Of a stretch of 64,000 nt of DNA, positions 8,544-19,133 are shown piece by piece. The stretch is from Natronococcus roseus (GTDB lineage: Archaea; Halobacteriota; Halobacteria; Halobacteriales; Natrialbaceae), in contig NZ_JBHLJR010000004.1 in assembly GCF_043677095.1 (NCBI RefSeq), positions 62,001 through 126,000 of the forward strand, written 5' to 3'. The position numbers and the translations under genes were made by a program. Position 1 is the first letter of the stretch. Every line of letters starts with the position of its first letter. The notes under the pieces are model-generated. The model was not told the DNA's origin and did not search any database. It was given only the letters and a program-made list of their open reading frames with translations.

Positions 8544-8564
8544 TCAGACACCGCTGGTGTCTGA
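8544..8564 (-). terminator. Second hairpin downstream of icd
   Basis: TCAGACACC (8544-8552) and GGTGTCTGA (8556-8564) form a perfect 9-bp stem with a 3-nt loop just beyond the icd terminator. It may be a back-up terminator or an mRNA-stabilising 3' end. Confidence 0.5.
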
Positions 8565-8582
8565 TTGCTTGAAAAACTGGCT

Positions 8583-9845
<1,263 letters not shown>

Positions 9846-10042
9846 CTCGTCTGTACCGTGCTCCGATGGGGCTAAAAGGGCTCCCATTTCCGCCGATGTT
9901 GCGTCCGATTTCCACCGTCAATCGGTCGACCGCAGCCGATCGTCGAAAAATCCGCTCGAGCACCCCTCATACCGGTAAAACACAGTTTCGATCGTTACAC
10001 ACTCGTTCGTCGGCTGTCGAACCCGTCTCCGACGAACGGCGA

Positions 10043-10333
10043 TCACCTCGTGGGATCGCGCGCCCCGTCGGTCGCCGCTCCCCAGTACCGGGCGAGAAGG
10101 ACGGCACCGACAACCGCGACGGCGACGCCGCTCGCCCCGAGCAGCGCTCGTCCCGTTTCCGTCGACCACCCCATCCTGATCGCGCTCCAGGAACCGGCCA
10201 GTAACGTGATCCCGAGTACGAGGAGCGCGATCCCGCCCTGGTAGGGGGTCAGCTCGTCGCCGGCCAGTAGCCGACCGACGGCGACTGCGGTCATCGCGGC
10301 ACAGAACCCGGCGAGTAGGAGGGCCGACGTCAT
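10043..10333 (-). CDS. Small three-helix membrane protein, unknown
   Basis: The 96-residue protein has three hydrophobic segments (about residues 3-20, 34-52 and 64-85) with a short polar C terminus. I see no motif that names it. It is divergent from the asparaginase gene. Confidence 0.6.
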   Translation of the reverse strand: MTSALLLAGFCAAMTAVAVGRLLAGDELTPYQGGIALLVLGITLLAGSWSAIRMGWSTETGRALLGASGVAVAVVGAVLLARYWGAATDGARDPTR

Positions 10334-10425
10334 CCTCGACGTTGCTACTCAGCCCCCGCTGGTAAGTGTGTAGGGTTTCAGACCGTCACGAAACCGTTAC
10401 CGTGCTCGCCTCACCAGAGATCGGT

Positions 10426-11340
10426 ATGCAGCTACTCGTCCACGGCGGCGCCGGGAGCACGCCAAAAGAACCGGAACGGAGACGGCAGGTACTCGAGCGG
10501 GCGGCCGAAACCGGTGCCGAGCGACCGACCCCGGTCGACGCCGTCGAGGCCGCGGTCGGGGTTCTCGAGTCCTCGCCCCGGTTCAACGCGGGCGTCGGCA
10601 GCGCGGTCCAGAGCGACGGCCGCATCCGAACCGATGCGGGGATCATGACCGACGACCGCGCCGTCGGCGCGGCCTGCTCGATGCCCGACGTCGAACACGC
10701 CGTCGAGGTCGCCCGACTCGTTATGGAGGAGACGCCCCACGGGTTCGTCTCGGGCGAGCACGCCGTCTCGCTGGCCGAGGCGTTCGGCGTCGAGACGGGT
10801 GTCGACCTCTGGTCGGAACGCACGCGCGAGAAGTGGACCGACCTCGAGCCACCCGCTGGCGGTACCGAGAGCGAACTCGAGTGGATCCGCGAACGGTACG
10901 GCCGGACGGATCCCGACGGCCGCGACGAGGAGGGGACGAACGACCCGACGACCGCCGATCTGGACCACGACACGGTCGGCGCGGTCGCCTTCGACGGCGA
11001 GCACCTCGCCGCGGCGACGTCGACGGGCGGGCGCTGGCTCGCGCTTGCCGGCCGCGTCGGCGACGTCCCGCAGGTCGGCTCCGGCTTCTACTGTTGTCCC
11101 TCGGCGGCGGTGAGCGCGACCGGCGCCGGCGAGGACATCGCACGCGTGACGCTCTCGCGGCGGGTCGCCGGCCACGTCGAGCGCGGCCTCGACGCCGACG
11201 CCGCCGCGGAGCTCGCGATCGAGGAGTTCGCCGAGATCACCGGCTCGACCGCCGGCGTCATCGCGGTCGACGCCCGGGGGCGGCTGGGCTCGGCCTACAA
11301 CAGCGACGGGATGCAGACCGCTCGAGCGACCGATCGCTAA
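10426..11340 (+). CDS. Plant-type L-asparaginase / isoaspartyl aminopeptidase
   Basis: The 304-residue protein is an N-terminal-nucleophile hydrolase. The proenzyme starts MQLLVHGGAGS, and the autocleavage site is HDTVGAVA, making Thr183 the new N terminus and nucleophile. GGRWLALAGRVGDVP and the TGAGEDIAR segment match the substrate pocket. It cleaves Asn to Asp and ammonia, or isoaspartyl dipeptides produced by protein ageing. The start at 10426 was chosen over an upstream in-frame codon because the family begins with this strand. Confidence 0.9.
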   Translation: MQLLVHGGAGSTPKEPERRRQVLERAAETGAERPTPVDAVEAAVGVLESSPRFNAGVGSAVQSDGRIRTDAGIMTDDRAVGAACSMPDVEHAVEVARLVMEETPHGFVSGEHAVSLAEAFGVETGVDLWSERTREKWTDLEPPAGGTESELEWIRERYGRTDPDGRDEEGTNDPTTADLDHDTVGAVAFDGEHLAAATSTGGRWLALAGRVGDVPQVGSGFYCCPSAAVSATGAGEDIARVTLSRRVAGHVERGLDADAAAELAIEEFAEITGSTAGVIAVDARGRLGSAYNSDGMQTARATDR

Positions 11341-11353
11341 CGACCCCTGAGTG

Positions 11354-11378
11354 GACGGTCCGCCGGGTACGGACCGTC
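11354..11378 (+). terminator. Hairpin downstream of the asparaginase gene
   Basis: GACGGTCCG (11354-11362) and CGGACCGTC (11370-11378) form a perfect 9-bp stem with a 7-nt loop, 14 bp after the stop codon. No T run follows, so termination is only a suggestion. Confidence 0.45.
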
Positions 11379-11572
11379 GATCCAGGGAATCGGTCGGCGC
11401 GTGCGGCACCCGAACTGGCGTCTCTCACGCCACGAGCGAGGACGCCCCCGAGCGACAAAGCCGCGACGACCGTTTCACGGGATTGTGCGTCGTTTGTCCG
11501 AGTAACGGCTCGTTCACCGATAGCACGGTCCCGATCCGTCCGCCTCGAGTTCGACGATCGTCGTGAAGTACT

Positions 11573-11582
11573 TTTATTTATT
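11573..11582 (+). promoter_or_regulatory. TATA box of the 41-residue zinc-ribbon gene
   Basis: TTTATTTATT lies 22-31 nt before the ATG at 11604, the usual distance for a leaderless haloarchaeal transcript. It is a sharp AT-rich island in a GC-rich spacer and supports this very small gene being expressed. Confidence 0.55.
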
Positions 11583-11603
11583 GTCGTACCGAGTTCCGAA
11601 TCG

Positions 11604-11729
11604 ATGCTCAAGCCACCCCACCACGGCGCTCGACAGTGTCCGGAGTGCGAGACCACCCTCTCGAACGTCCAGGGGCTCGAGACCTGTCCGGCGTGTCGCT
11701 GGATCGCGTCGTCGGCGTCCGATCGGTAG
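11604..11729 (+). CDS. 41-residue zinc-ribbon micro-protein
   Basis: The tiny protein has two CPxC knuckles, QCPEC (residues 11-15) and TCPAC (residues 27-31), which can bind one zinc ion. Such single zinc-finger micro-proteins are numerous in haloarchaea and several affect growth or biofilm traits, but the role of this one is unknown. Its own TATA box and conserved cysteines make it a real gene despite its length. It precedes map by 56 bp on the same strand. Confidence 0.75.
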   Translation: MLKPPHHGARQCPECETTLSNVQGLETCPACRWIASSASDR

Positions 11730-11785
11730 CCCCTCGAGCGTCGGGAGACGGAACCTCTTTTTGCCGACCGGTGTAACTCGGGTAC

Positions 11786-12682
11786 ATGGCCGAATCCGAG
11801 GTGGACTTCGACTCCGAGAAGTACGAGAAGCTCCGCGAAGCGGGGGAGATCCTCTCGCAGGTGCGCGCAGAGACCGCAGACCGCGTCGAGGTCGGCGCGA
11901 GCCACCTCAAGATCGCCGAGTACGCCGAGGACCGCATCCGGGAACTCGGCGCCAAGCCGGCGTTTCCCGTAAACATCTCGATCGACGAGGAGGCGGCCCA
12001 CGCAACCCCCTCGATCGGCGACGAGTCGACGTTCGGCGAGGAGATGATCAACCTCGACATCGGCGTCTGCATCGACGGCTGGCTCGCCGACACCGCGATA
12101 ACCGTCGATCACTCGGGCAACCCCGAGCTCGCCGAGGCGCCAGAGCAGGCCCTCGAGGCGGCGATCGACATGATCGAGCCCGGCGTCGAGACCGGCGAGA
12201 TCGGCGCGGAGATCGAGGACGTCATCACCAGCTACGGCTACAACCCCGTCGTCAACCTCACCGGTCACGGGCTGGGCCACTGGGAGCAACACACCAGTCC
12301 GACGATCCCGAACCGCGCGGTCTCGCAGGGGACGACCCTGGAGGTCGGCGACGTCGTCGCGATCGAGCCGTTCGCGACCGACGGCGGCGGGAAGGTCACC
12401 GAGGGCGCCAGCGAGGAGATCTTCGCCCTCGAGCGCGAGGGATCGGTTCGAAACCGGGACGCCCGCAAGGCCCTAGAGCAGATCACCGAGGAGTTCCGCA
12501 CGCTCCCGTTCGCGACCCGCTGGCTCGAGACCAGTCGTCCGGAGATGGCGCTGCGCCGACTCAAGCGAAACGACATCGTCCACGGCTATCCGGTGTTGAA
12601 AGAGGACGAGGGCTGTCTCGTCAGTCAGAAAGAACACACGGTCATCGTCACCGAGGACGGCTGCGAAGTGACGACTGCCTGA
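11786..12682 (+). CDS. map: Methionine aminopeptidase, type II
   Basis: The 298-residue enzyme removes the initiator Met from nascent proteins. The pita-bread fold ligands are visible: Asp in NLDIGVCIDGW and WLADTAITVD, His in TGHGLGHWEQH, Glu in AIEPFATDGGG and Glu in SQKEHTVIVTED. The insert between the two halves and the HGYPVL segment are typical of type II (archaeal and eukaryal) enzymes. It lacks an N-terminal extension, as in other archaea. ATG 11786 is the only sensible start. Confidence 0.95.
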   Translation: MAESEVDFDSEKYEKLREAGEILSQVRAETADRVEVGASHLKIAEYAEDRIRELGAKPAFPVNISIDEEAAHATPSIGDESTFGEEMINLDIGVCIDGWLADTAITVDHSGNPELAEAPEQALEAAIDMIEPGVETGEIGAEIEDVITSYGYNPVVNLTGHGLGHWEQHTSPTIPNRAVSQGTTLEVGDVVAIEPFATDGGGKVTEGASEEIFALEREGSVRNRDARKALEQITEEFRTLPFATRWLETSRPEMALRRLKRNDIVHGYPVLKEDEGCLVSQKEHTVIVTEDGCEVTTA

Positions 12683-12695
12683 TCGTCACCGACCC

Positions 12696-12896
12696 CTAGG
12701 CGTTGTTCATCCGCTGGCTCGTCCGAGTACCACAGCGCTTGCACTCGGCGACGCGGTAGGGTTCCCGGGAGAACTGTGCGTTCTCCTCCTTTCGGCTCTC
12801 GGTTCTGAGCTGGACCGACACCTCGTGTGGAGTGTCGAGGCCGCAGTCCTCGCAGTGCTCGGTCAGCCCGTTGAAGGAGTCGTCTGTGGTTGCCAT
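12696..12896 (-). CDS. 66-residue zinc beta-ribbon protein
   Basis: The protein starts MATTDDSFNGL and contains HCEDCGLDTPHEV and ECKRCGTRTSQRM, two CxxC knuckles about 35 residues apart that form a zinc beta-ribbon. The start at 12896 was preferred over an in-frame ATG 24 codons upstream, which would add a non-acidic, atypical stretch. The family is widespread in haloarchaea (DUF7835-like), with no assigned function. It converges with map. Confidence 0.7.
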   Translation of the reverse strand: MATTDDSFNGLTEHCEDCGLDTPHEVSVQLRTESRKEENAQFSREPYRVAECKRCGTRTSQRMNNA

Positions 12897-13147
12897 TACT
12901 TCGTTCTTCTCGGAGTACCATCTTAAACCTCTGTATCGTTTCGAGAAGTATACTGACGTGTTCGCCAACCGGATCTCGCTCCCGACAAGCCCTCAAATCC
13001 GCTTATATCGTTCATCGCTCCTTCTCCGAAACGTTTCCCACCCGACGCGACGCTCCGTCATACAACCGACCTACCGTGGTTCGTTTCTCGAACGGTCCTC
13101 CGCTGTCGTTCGATCCGACTATAGGGATCCCTCGAGTGTACCGGGGT

Positions 13148-13684
13148 ATGAACCAAGTGTTCGCACCGTGGCGGATCGAGTGGGTCGAACGGGACGAGCG
13201 AAACCCCGACGACGGCTGCGTGTTCTGTGCGTTCCCGGAGGAGGACGCCGACAGGGAGAACCTGGTCGTCGCGCGCAGCGAGCACGCCTTCGTCCTGTTG
13301 AACAACTACCCGTACAACCCCGGCCACGCGATGGTCATCCCCTACGCTCACACCGGAGCGTACGGCGAGCTCGACGACCAGCAGCTGCTCGATCACGCCC
13401 GGCTGAAACAGCGTACCTTCGACGCTCTCGAGACCGCACTCGGCCCCGACGGGTTCAACGCCGGACTCAACCTCGGCGACGGCGCGGGCGGCTCGATCGA
13501 CGACCACCTCCACACCCACGTCGTCCCGCGCTGGGAGGGCGACACCAACTTCATGCCTGTCATCGGCGACACCTCCGTCATCGTCGAGGCCCTCGAGGAC
13601 ACCTACGAGCGCGTTCACGAGGCGTTCGCCGCCCAGGAGGGCGCGACCGTCCCCGACGGGGGCGGTGCCGTCGTCTTCGAGTGA
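13148..13684 (+). CDS. HIT family nucleotide hydrolase
   Basis: The 178-residue protein has the histidine triad H120-L-H122-T-H124-VVPRW and an N-terminal CVFC pair. The family hydrolyses nucleotide phosphoramidates and dinucleoside polyphosphates such as Ap4A or AMP-NH2-type adducts. NNYPYNPGHAMVIPY is the conserved substrate-loop segment. Its stop codon overlaps the GTG start of the broken mscS that follows, so the two were probably translationally coupled. Confidence 0.9.
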   Translation: MNQVFAPWRIEWVERDERNPDDGCVFCAFPEEDADRENLVVARSEHAFVLLNNYPYNPGHAMVIPYAHTGAYGELDDQQLLDHARLKQRTFDALETALGPDGFNAGLNLGDGAGGSIDDHLHTHVVPRWEGDTNFMPVIGDTSVIVEALEDTYERVHEAFAAQEGATVPDGGGAVVFE

Positions 13685-14681
13685 GCTGTGACGTCCCCGA
13701 CGCCACCTCGCCGCGGCTGCTGGCCGAATCCTTGTATGGCTCGGCACCGAACCTGGACGCCGTGCCGGAGCTGGGTTCGATCGAGGAGTTGCTCGGCGCA
13801 TACCTCATCCTGCTCGACAACTTCGCGACGTTTCTGGTGACGGTCGCGCTGATCTACGCCGTCGGACGGTTCGTCGCCCTTCCGGTCCTCGGACTCGCAC
13901 TCGAGCTTCGAGGAACCGAGCGTACCCTCCGGGAGGGGATCGAACGGGTCGCCGCCGTCGGCGTCGTCCTCGCCGCGGTCGTCGCCGGCCTCTCGCTGGC
14001 CGGCCTCGATTTCGTCCTCGAGCGCGCCGCGATCCTCGTCGCCGCGTTTACCGTCGCGCTCGGGTTCGCGGCCCAGAACATCGTTACTTCGCCACACTCG
14101 TGACGGGCTTCCGTTCGCTTTGCTCACGGAAACGTGGTCGGCAATCTGGTCAGTGGCGTCTTCATCGTCACCGATCCGACGTTCAACATCGGCGACTGGA
14201 TCCGCTGGAACGACAAGGAGGGGTGATCAAGGACATCAGGTTCCGGTCGACGCGGGTCCGAACCTTCGACAACGAGGTGATCGCGGTCCCGAACTCGGAA
14301 CTGACCGCGAACGCGGTCACCAACACCGTGCTCAACGGTCGACTCCGCCTGACGGTTCCCGTGCGGGTCGACTACGGTGACGACCTCGACGCCGTCGTCC
14401 GAATTCTCTCGGAGGTGGCGGCCGACCATCCGGACGTCCTCGAGCGCCCGGAGCCGATCGTGCGGGTTACGGACCTCGGCGAGACCGTCGAGGTCGTCGC
14501 CTCGCTGTGGATCGCAGAACCCGATCGGATCACGTACGGTCGCATCCGATCGGAGTACGCCCGCGAGATCGTCAACCGTCTCGAGGAGGCCGGCGTCGAT
14601 CTCGGACGGACCGGTCCCCAGGAGATCGCGGGCGAGATCGGCGTCGTGTCGAGGTCGGCGCCGGTCGATCCCGATCAGTGA
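13681..14681 (+). pseudogene. mscS: Mechanosensitive channel of small conductance, broken
   Basis: The remains of an MscS-type channel lie in three pieces. Part 1 (GTG 13681 to TGA 14103) holds the membrane helices, ending LERAAILVAAFTVALGFAAQNIV. A 54-bp insertion (about 14086-14139) with an in-frame TGA separates it from GNLVSGVFIVTDPTFNIGDW in the same frame. Then a one-base deletion in a G run at about 14220 shifts the frame, and the beta and C-terminal domains (VIKDIRFRSTRVRTF to 14681) follow. The insertion is exactly 18 codons and contains TTCCGT...ACGGAA arms. The channel would normally release solutes on hypo-osmotic shock. Confidence 0.85.
14086..14139. repeat. 54-bp insertion in mscS with inverted arms
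   Basis: Compared with the MscS family (AAQNIV followed directly by GNLVSG), 54 extra bases are present. They contain the arms TTCCGT (14110-14115) and ACGGAA (14126-14131) around an 11-base loop. The similar words AACATCGTT and AACGTGGTC lie at the two edges. It could be a very small palindromic insertion; its origin is unknown. Confidence 0.6.
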
Positions 14682-14784
14682 CCGGTCTCCTCCCCCAGAT
14701 GACGGGCTCGCACTCCGGAGAACCAGCAACTCGGACCGGTCGACCGGACGCTTTTTCCCTCTCGTCGCCTCGACGTAGTACGCT

Positions 14785-15195
14785 ATGGAGTACGAGGTGG
14801 TACACACCGACGACGTCCCGCTGACCGACCTCTCGGAGATCGACGAGGTGCCCTCGGACCTACAGATGCGGGCGATCGACGACTTCCTCCCGAGCGAGCA
14901 CGTCCAGCTCAAGCTCTGGTACTTCGAGCCCGGCGAGGAGATCCGGTACCACGCCCACGCCGAACAGGAGGAGCTGTACTTCGCCCTCGAGGGGGAGTTC
15001 GAGCTGACTCTCGGCCGCGACGGCGACGCCGAGCGCCGCGAGGTCGAGGCCGGCGCGTTCTGGCTGGCCAGACCCGAGGTCGGCCACGGCCACCGCAACG
15101 TCGGCGACGAGGAGGGGATCGTCCTCGCGGTCGGCGCGCCGAACGTCGAGGACCCGGGTCGGGATCCCGGCGAGTTCGACGAGGGGAGCGAGTAG
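14785..15195 (+). CDS. Cupin-domain protein
   Basis: The 136-residue cupin has RYHAHAEQEELYFALEGE (metal His/His/Glu, about residues 54-71) and ARPEVGHGHRN with the second-motif His. The N-terminal 25 residues (MEYEVVHTDDVPLTDLSEID) are an extension typical of haloarchaeal cupins. No substrate can be inferred. Confidence 0.85.
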   Translation: MEYEVVHTDDVPLTDLSEIDEVPSDLQMRAIDDFLPSEHVQLKLWYFEPGEEIRYHAHAEQEELYFALEGEFELTLGRDGDAERREVEAGAFWLARPEVGHGHRNVGDEEGIVLAVGAPNVEDPGRDPGEFDEGSE

Positions 15196-15219
15196 CGGTC
15201 GCCCGCTTCGCGCTGCTGT

Positions 15220-15456
15220 TCAGGCGTACGTCGACTCGAGGAACTCCAGGATGCGTTCGGACTCGGCCATCGTCACGCCGTAGGAGTCGTCGACGACCAC
15301 GGGAACCCCCCGCTGGCCGGAGACCCGTTTTACCTCGTCGCGCTCGGAGTGGAGCGCTTCGACCCAGACGCTCTCGTAGTCGACCTCGAGTTCGTCGAGC
15401 CGGTCGGCGACGGTCTCGCAGTACGGACAGCCCTCGAGCTGGTAGAGTTCGAGCAT
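15220..15456 (-). CDS. Glutaredoxin-like protein
   Basis: The 78-residue thioredoxin-fold protein has the dithiol active site CPYC at residues 10-13, the cis-Pro loop GVPVVVDDS and the GVTMAESERI helix. Glutaredoxins reduce protein disulfides or shuttle glutathione-like thiols; haloarchaea use gamma-glutamylcysteine instead of glutathione. Convergent with the cupin gene. Confidence 0.9.
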   Translation of the reverse strand: MLELYQLEGCPYCETVADRLDELEVDYESVWVEALHSERDEVKRVSGQRGVPVVVDDSYGVTMAESERILEFLESTYA

Positions 15457-15533
15457 CGCCTGCGGGTACGGACGGGTGCAGCAAAAGTGCCGGTGGCGCC
15501 CGGGAGGTTACGGTCGGAACGGGTCGAAGTGGT

Positions 15534-16787
15534 TCATACGGGCTTGCCGAAGGCGTACATCGTCTCGTGGGCCGTGACCTCGAGGTCGACGAAGTCGCCG
15601 GGTTCTATGCCGTGGTCGCTGGCGTTCTGGACGATAATCTGCCTGTACGCCGAATCGCGACACTTCACCGAGTCGGCAGTTCCGTCCTCGACGACGAGAC
15701 AGTCCTCGCGGACCTCGCCGACCATCGACGCGTGGGCCTCGCCGACGATCTCGCGTTTGGCCGCGCTCATCTCCTTCGACCGTTCCTTCTTGACCGTCCC
15801 ACCGAGGCCCTTCATTTCGGCTGCATCAGTACCGGGGCGCTTCGAGAAGCGAGTGACGTTTACCTTCTCGGGGCGGGTCTCGCGGAGCAGCGCCATCGAC
15901 TGGGCGTGGTCGTGATCCGTTTCGGTCGGAAACCCGACGATGAAGTCCGTCGACAGCGTCCAGTAGTCGAGGTGGTCGTCGAAGGTCTCGATCACCTCGA
16001 GGTATTCTTCGACCTGGTGCTGGCGGCGCATGTCGCCGAGCACGTCGTCCGATCCGGACTGGACGGGCGCGTGCAGGAAGTCGTACAGCTCGTCGTTCGC
16101 GGCGAAGACCGCGGCGAGTTCCTCGCGGATGCCGTGGACGCCCTTCGGGTTGGCCATTCCGACGCGGACGCGAAAGTCGCCCTCGAGGTCGCAGATCTCG
16201 GAGAGCAGGCGATGCAGCTTTCGCTCGCCCTCGTCCCAGCCGTAGACGCCGGTGTCCTGGCCCGTGATCCGAAGTTCCTTCGCGCCGGCGTGGATGAGCG
16301 CCCGGGCTTTCTCGACGTTCTCCTCGATGCTCGGGGAGTCGATCTTGCCCGTCGCGCGCTTTGTGATACAGTACGAGCAGTCGGACATACAGCCCCGCGC
16401 GATCGGGAGGATGCCGACGACGCCGTCCAGAATCGGCTCGGCGTCGGGGGTCGTCGTCGGACACTCGCCGTTGGTGACCGCTTCCGGCACTTCATCCCAG
16501 TGGAGCACTCGGCCGTCGACGTCGGCCGCGGCGAACTCCTCGCCCTGGGCCAGGGCCATACAGCCCGTGATGTAGAGGTCGGCGGTCTCGTCTGCCAACT
16601 CGTCGGCCCGGCGGAGCATGTTGCGCTCGGTTTTCTCGACGACCGTGCAGGTGTTGAGGATGGCTACGTCGGCCTCGCCCGGGCCGTCAACCCGGTGGTG
16701 GCCCGCGTCGCGGAGCCGTCGCTCGATCTCGCGGCTTTCCCCGCGATTGGACGTGCAGCCGTACGTCTCGATGTGGTACCGGGCCAT
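15534..16787 (-). CDS. tRNA (t6A37) methylthiotransferase, e-MtaB type
   Basis: The 417-residue radical-SAM enzyme converts t6A37 to ms2t6A37 in ANN-decoding tRNAs. The N-terminal MiaB domain carries Fe-S cysteines C11, C47 and C76. The radical-SAM CxxxCxxC is C133, C137 and C140 (RGCMSDCSYC), and the TRAM RNA-binding domain is at the end (RQIIVQNASDHGIEPGDFV). The start MARYHIETYGC was chosen because the family begins at this strand. Confidence 0.9.
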   Translation of the reverse strand: MARYHIETYGCTSNRGESREIERRLRDAGHHRVDGPGEADVAILNTCTVVEKTERNMLRRADELADETADLYITGCMALAQGEEFAAADVDGRVLHWDEVPEAVTNGECPTTTPDAEPILDGVVGILPIARGCMSDCSYCITKRATGKIDSPSIEENVEKARALIHAGAKELRITGQDTGVYGWDEGERKLHRLLSEICDLEGDFRVRVGMANPKGVHGIREELAAVFAANDELYDFLHAPVQSGSDDVLGDMRRQHQVEEYLEVIETFDDHLDYWTLSTDFIVGFPTETDHDHAQSMALLRETRPEKVNVTRFSKRPGTDAAEMKGLGGTVKKERSKEMSAAKREIVGEAHASMVGEVREDCLVVEDGTADSVKCRDSAYRQIIVQNASDHGIEPGDFVDLEVTAHETMYAFGKPV

Positions 16788-16935
16788 CGTCGTTACTACC
16801 GTTCGGATCCCGCGAGCCAAAAGCCCGACGGATCGGGGCCGTTCGCGTCCGTCTCCGAGGCGGCGCTCGAGCGACGCCGTGCACGCGCATACAGGCCCCG
16901 AGCGCAAACCCGTCGTCCCCGTTGGGACGATAGCG

Positions 16936-17985
16936 ATGTTCCAGCGACTCACCAGCGGACGAGAGACTGAGACCGAGCCGAAACCGCTCGAGGAGCAGGT
17001 GATCGTGATCACCGGCGCCTCGTCGGGAATCGGACTGACGACCGCACGGATGGCCGCCCGGCGGGGCGCGCGGGTCGTCCTGGCGGCCCGTAGCGAGGAG
17101 GTCCTCCGGGAGGCCGTCGCGGGGATCGAGGCCGACGGCGGCGACGCCACCTTTGTCGTCGCCGACGTCGGCGACCGCGAGAACGTCCGCGAGATCACCC
17201 GCGTCGCCGAGGAGACCTACGGCGGGGTCGACACCTGGATCAACGGCGCCGCGGTCTCGATCTACGGCCGCCTCGAGGAGATTCCCGTCGAGGAGATGCG
17301 CGAGCAGTTCGATACCAACGTCTGGGGGCTACTGTACGGCTCGCTCGAAGCCCTCGACGTCCTCGAAGAGGGCGGGACGATCATCAACGTCGGCAGCATC
17401 GTCTCCGATCGCTCGATCATGCTGCAGGGCAGCTACTCGGCGTCGAAACAGGCGGTCAAGGCCTTCACCGACGCCCTGCGGATGGAGCTCGAGGAGGAGG
17501 GGCGACCGATCACCGTAACGCTGGTCAAACCGGGCGCGATCGACACGCCCTACCCGCAAAACGCGGAGAACCACATGGACGAGGCGGCGACGGTACCGGC
17601 GCCGGTGTACGCGCCCGACACGGTCGCGCGGGCGATCCTCCACGCCGCGGAACACCCCCAGCGGGAGGTCACCGTCGGCGGCGGCGGGAAAGGGTTCACG
17701 CTGCTCGGGAAGTACACCCCGGAGCTGATGGATACGCTGATGAAGACCGTCTTCGGCCCCCAGCAGCGAAAGGGCGAACCCCCGCGTCCGGACGCCGAGA
17801 GCGGGCTCGAGGAGCCCGCGGGTGACCTCGAGGAGCGCGGGGATTACGAGGGGTACGTCGCCGAGTCGAGTTTCTACACCAGGCTGCGACAGCGCGGGCG
17901 AACGCCGAGCGGAGCGGCGTTCGGAGCCGGGCTCGCCGGACTCGCGTACGCCGGTTACAGGGCGATGCGGCGCCGAGCGCGGTAG
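16936..17985 (+). CDS. Short-chain dehydrogenase/reductase with C-terminal extension
   Basis: The 349-residue protein has the NAD(P)-binding TGASSGIG (residues 26-33) and the catalytic YSASK with a preceding Ser in INVGSIVS. After about residue 260 it has an extension that ends with a small hydrophobic segment and RRRAR (GAAFGAGLAGLAYAGYRAMRRRAR), so it may be tethered to the membrane. Proteins of this layout are annotated as SDRs of unknown substrate. It is divergent from the methylthiotransferase gene. Confidence 0.85.
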   Translation: MFQRLTSGRETETEPKPLEEQVIVITGASSGIGLTTARMAARRGARVVLAARSEEVLREAVAGIEADGGDATFVVADVGDRENVREITRVAEETYGGVDTWINGAAVSIYGRLEEIPVEEMREQFDTNVWGLLYGSLEALDVLEEGGTIINVGSIVSDRSIMLQGSYSASKQAVKAFTDALRMELEEEGRPITVTLVKPGAIDTPYPQNAENHMDEAATVPAPVYAPDTVARAILHAAEHPQREVTVGGGGKGFTLLGKYTPELMDTLMKTVFGPQQRKGEPPRPDAESGLEEPAGDLEERGDYEGYVAESSFYTRLRQRGRTPSGAAFGAGLAGLAYAGYRAMRRRAR

Positions 17986-17999
17986 CCGGCTCCGTGATC

Positions 18000-19019
18000 T
18001 TACCTCGATCCCGACTCCGCCCCGAGCCGGTCGTAGTTCTCGTCGAGGACGTTGACGGCGGCGATGAACGCGCCGACGACGACGGGACCGAAGAACACGC
18101 CCATGACCCCGAAGGCGTAGATCCCGCCAAGCACGCCGAGGATGATCACCGCGGGGCTGATCTCGGCGTAGCGGTCGACGACGACCGGTCGGAGGTAGTC
18201 GTCACAGATGCCGACGATGACCGCGCTGTAGATGGCAAGCGCCGCGGCGAGGACGGGTTCGCCGGTTGCAAAGAGGTACAGCGAGGCGGGGATCCAGACG
18301 AACGGCGCGCCGATCAGCGGCACCAGCGAGAGGATCACCATGATGAACGTCCAGAACGCGGCGTTGGGGATGCCGACCGCGAACAGTCCGAGGCCCGCAA
18401 TGACGCCCTCGATGATCGCGATCAGAACGTGGCCCGCGAGCACCGCCCACGTGACCTCGTTGAGATCGCCGTAGAGGTCGTCCTGAACGTCGTCGGGAAG
18501 GGGCGTCCGCGCTCGGATCCAGTCCATGAGGTCGTCGCCGCTCTTGAGCAGGTAAAACAGCAGAAACAGCGCCAGCCCGAACCCGATCAGCGCGCTGGTG
18601 AGCGCGCCGAACCAGTCCGTCGCCTGCTCGAGAGCGATCGAGCCGATCTGTTGGGCGGAGTCGGCGACCGTTCCGACGATGTCGACCTCGATGCCGGTTT
18701 CGTCCTCGATCAGCGCCTCGATCTCGGCGATCTGGAGGTCGTCGGGATCGGTCTCCTGGATCAGCTCCGCCGCGTCCTCGGCGACGACCGCGGCGACGAG
18801 CACGAACGGAACGATGAAGCCGACGATCGCCAGTAAGACGAGCGAGAGCGCGGCGACCGCCGGCGGAACGTACTCCTCGAGTCGCTGTTGAAGCGGGAAC
18901 AGGACGAAGCCGAGCAGCAACGCGAGCAACACGTACTGGAAGAACGGAACGACGAGCTGCCAGGAGAGGTAGGCGAATATCGTGACGAGAACGAGTAGAT
19001 ACCCTTTGCTGCGGTTCAC
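18000..19019 (-). CDS. AI-2E family permease
   Basis: The 339-residue membrane protein has about seven helices: two or three at the N terminus, a long soluble-looking stretch rich in acidic residues (residues 75-130), and the rest in the C-terminal half. This is the family layout of AI-2E/PerM-type transporters, including Na+/H+ antiporters of haloarchaea. The substrate is uncertain. The GTG start at 19019 (reading NRSKGYLLVLV) was preferred over an upstream ATG, which would add a Cys-rich, family-atypical stretch. Confidence 0.8.
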   Translation of the reverse strand: MNRSKGYLLVLVTIFAYLSWQLVVPFFQYVLLALLLGFVLFPLQQRLEEYVPPAVAALSLVLLAIVGFIVPFVLVAAVVAEDAAELIQETDPDDLQIAEIEALIEDETGIEVDIVGTVADSAQQIGSIALEQATDWFGALTSALIGFGLALFLLFYLLKSGDDLMDWIRARTPLPDDVQDDLYGDLNEVTWAVLAGHVLIAIIEGVIAGLGLFAVGIPNAAFWTFIMVILSLVPLIGAPFVWIPASLYLFATGEPVLAAALAIYSAVIVGICDDYLRPVVVDRYAEISPAVIILGVLGGIYAFGVMGVFFGPVVVGAFIAAVNVLDENYDRLGAESGSR

Positions 19020-19133
19020 GATTAGGTATCCGTCGGCGCAACGATAAAAGCGGACCCGACATGTTCCACGACCGGAGTGTCGTAGCCAGTCGCAACACGC
19101 CTTCAAGAAGCTGGTTCACCTAGCCTAGTTCGG

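Noticed and set aside
14572..15098. Antisense open frames across the cupin gene
   Set aside because: They are shadow frames of a GC-rich coding region; the cupin motifs on the plus strand settle the coding strand.
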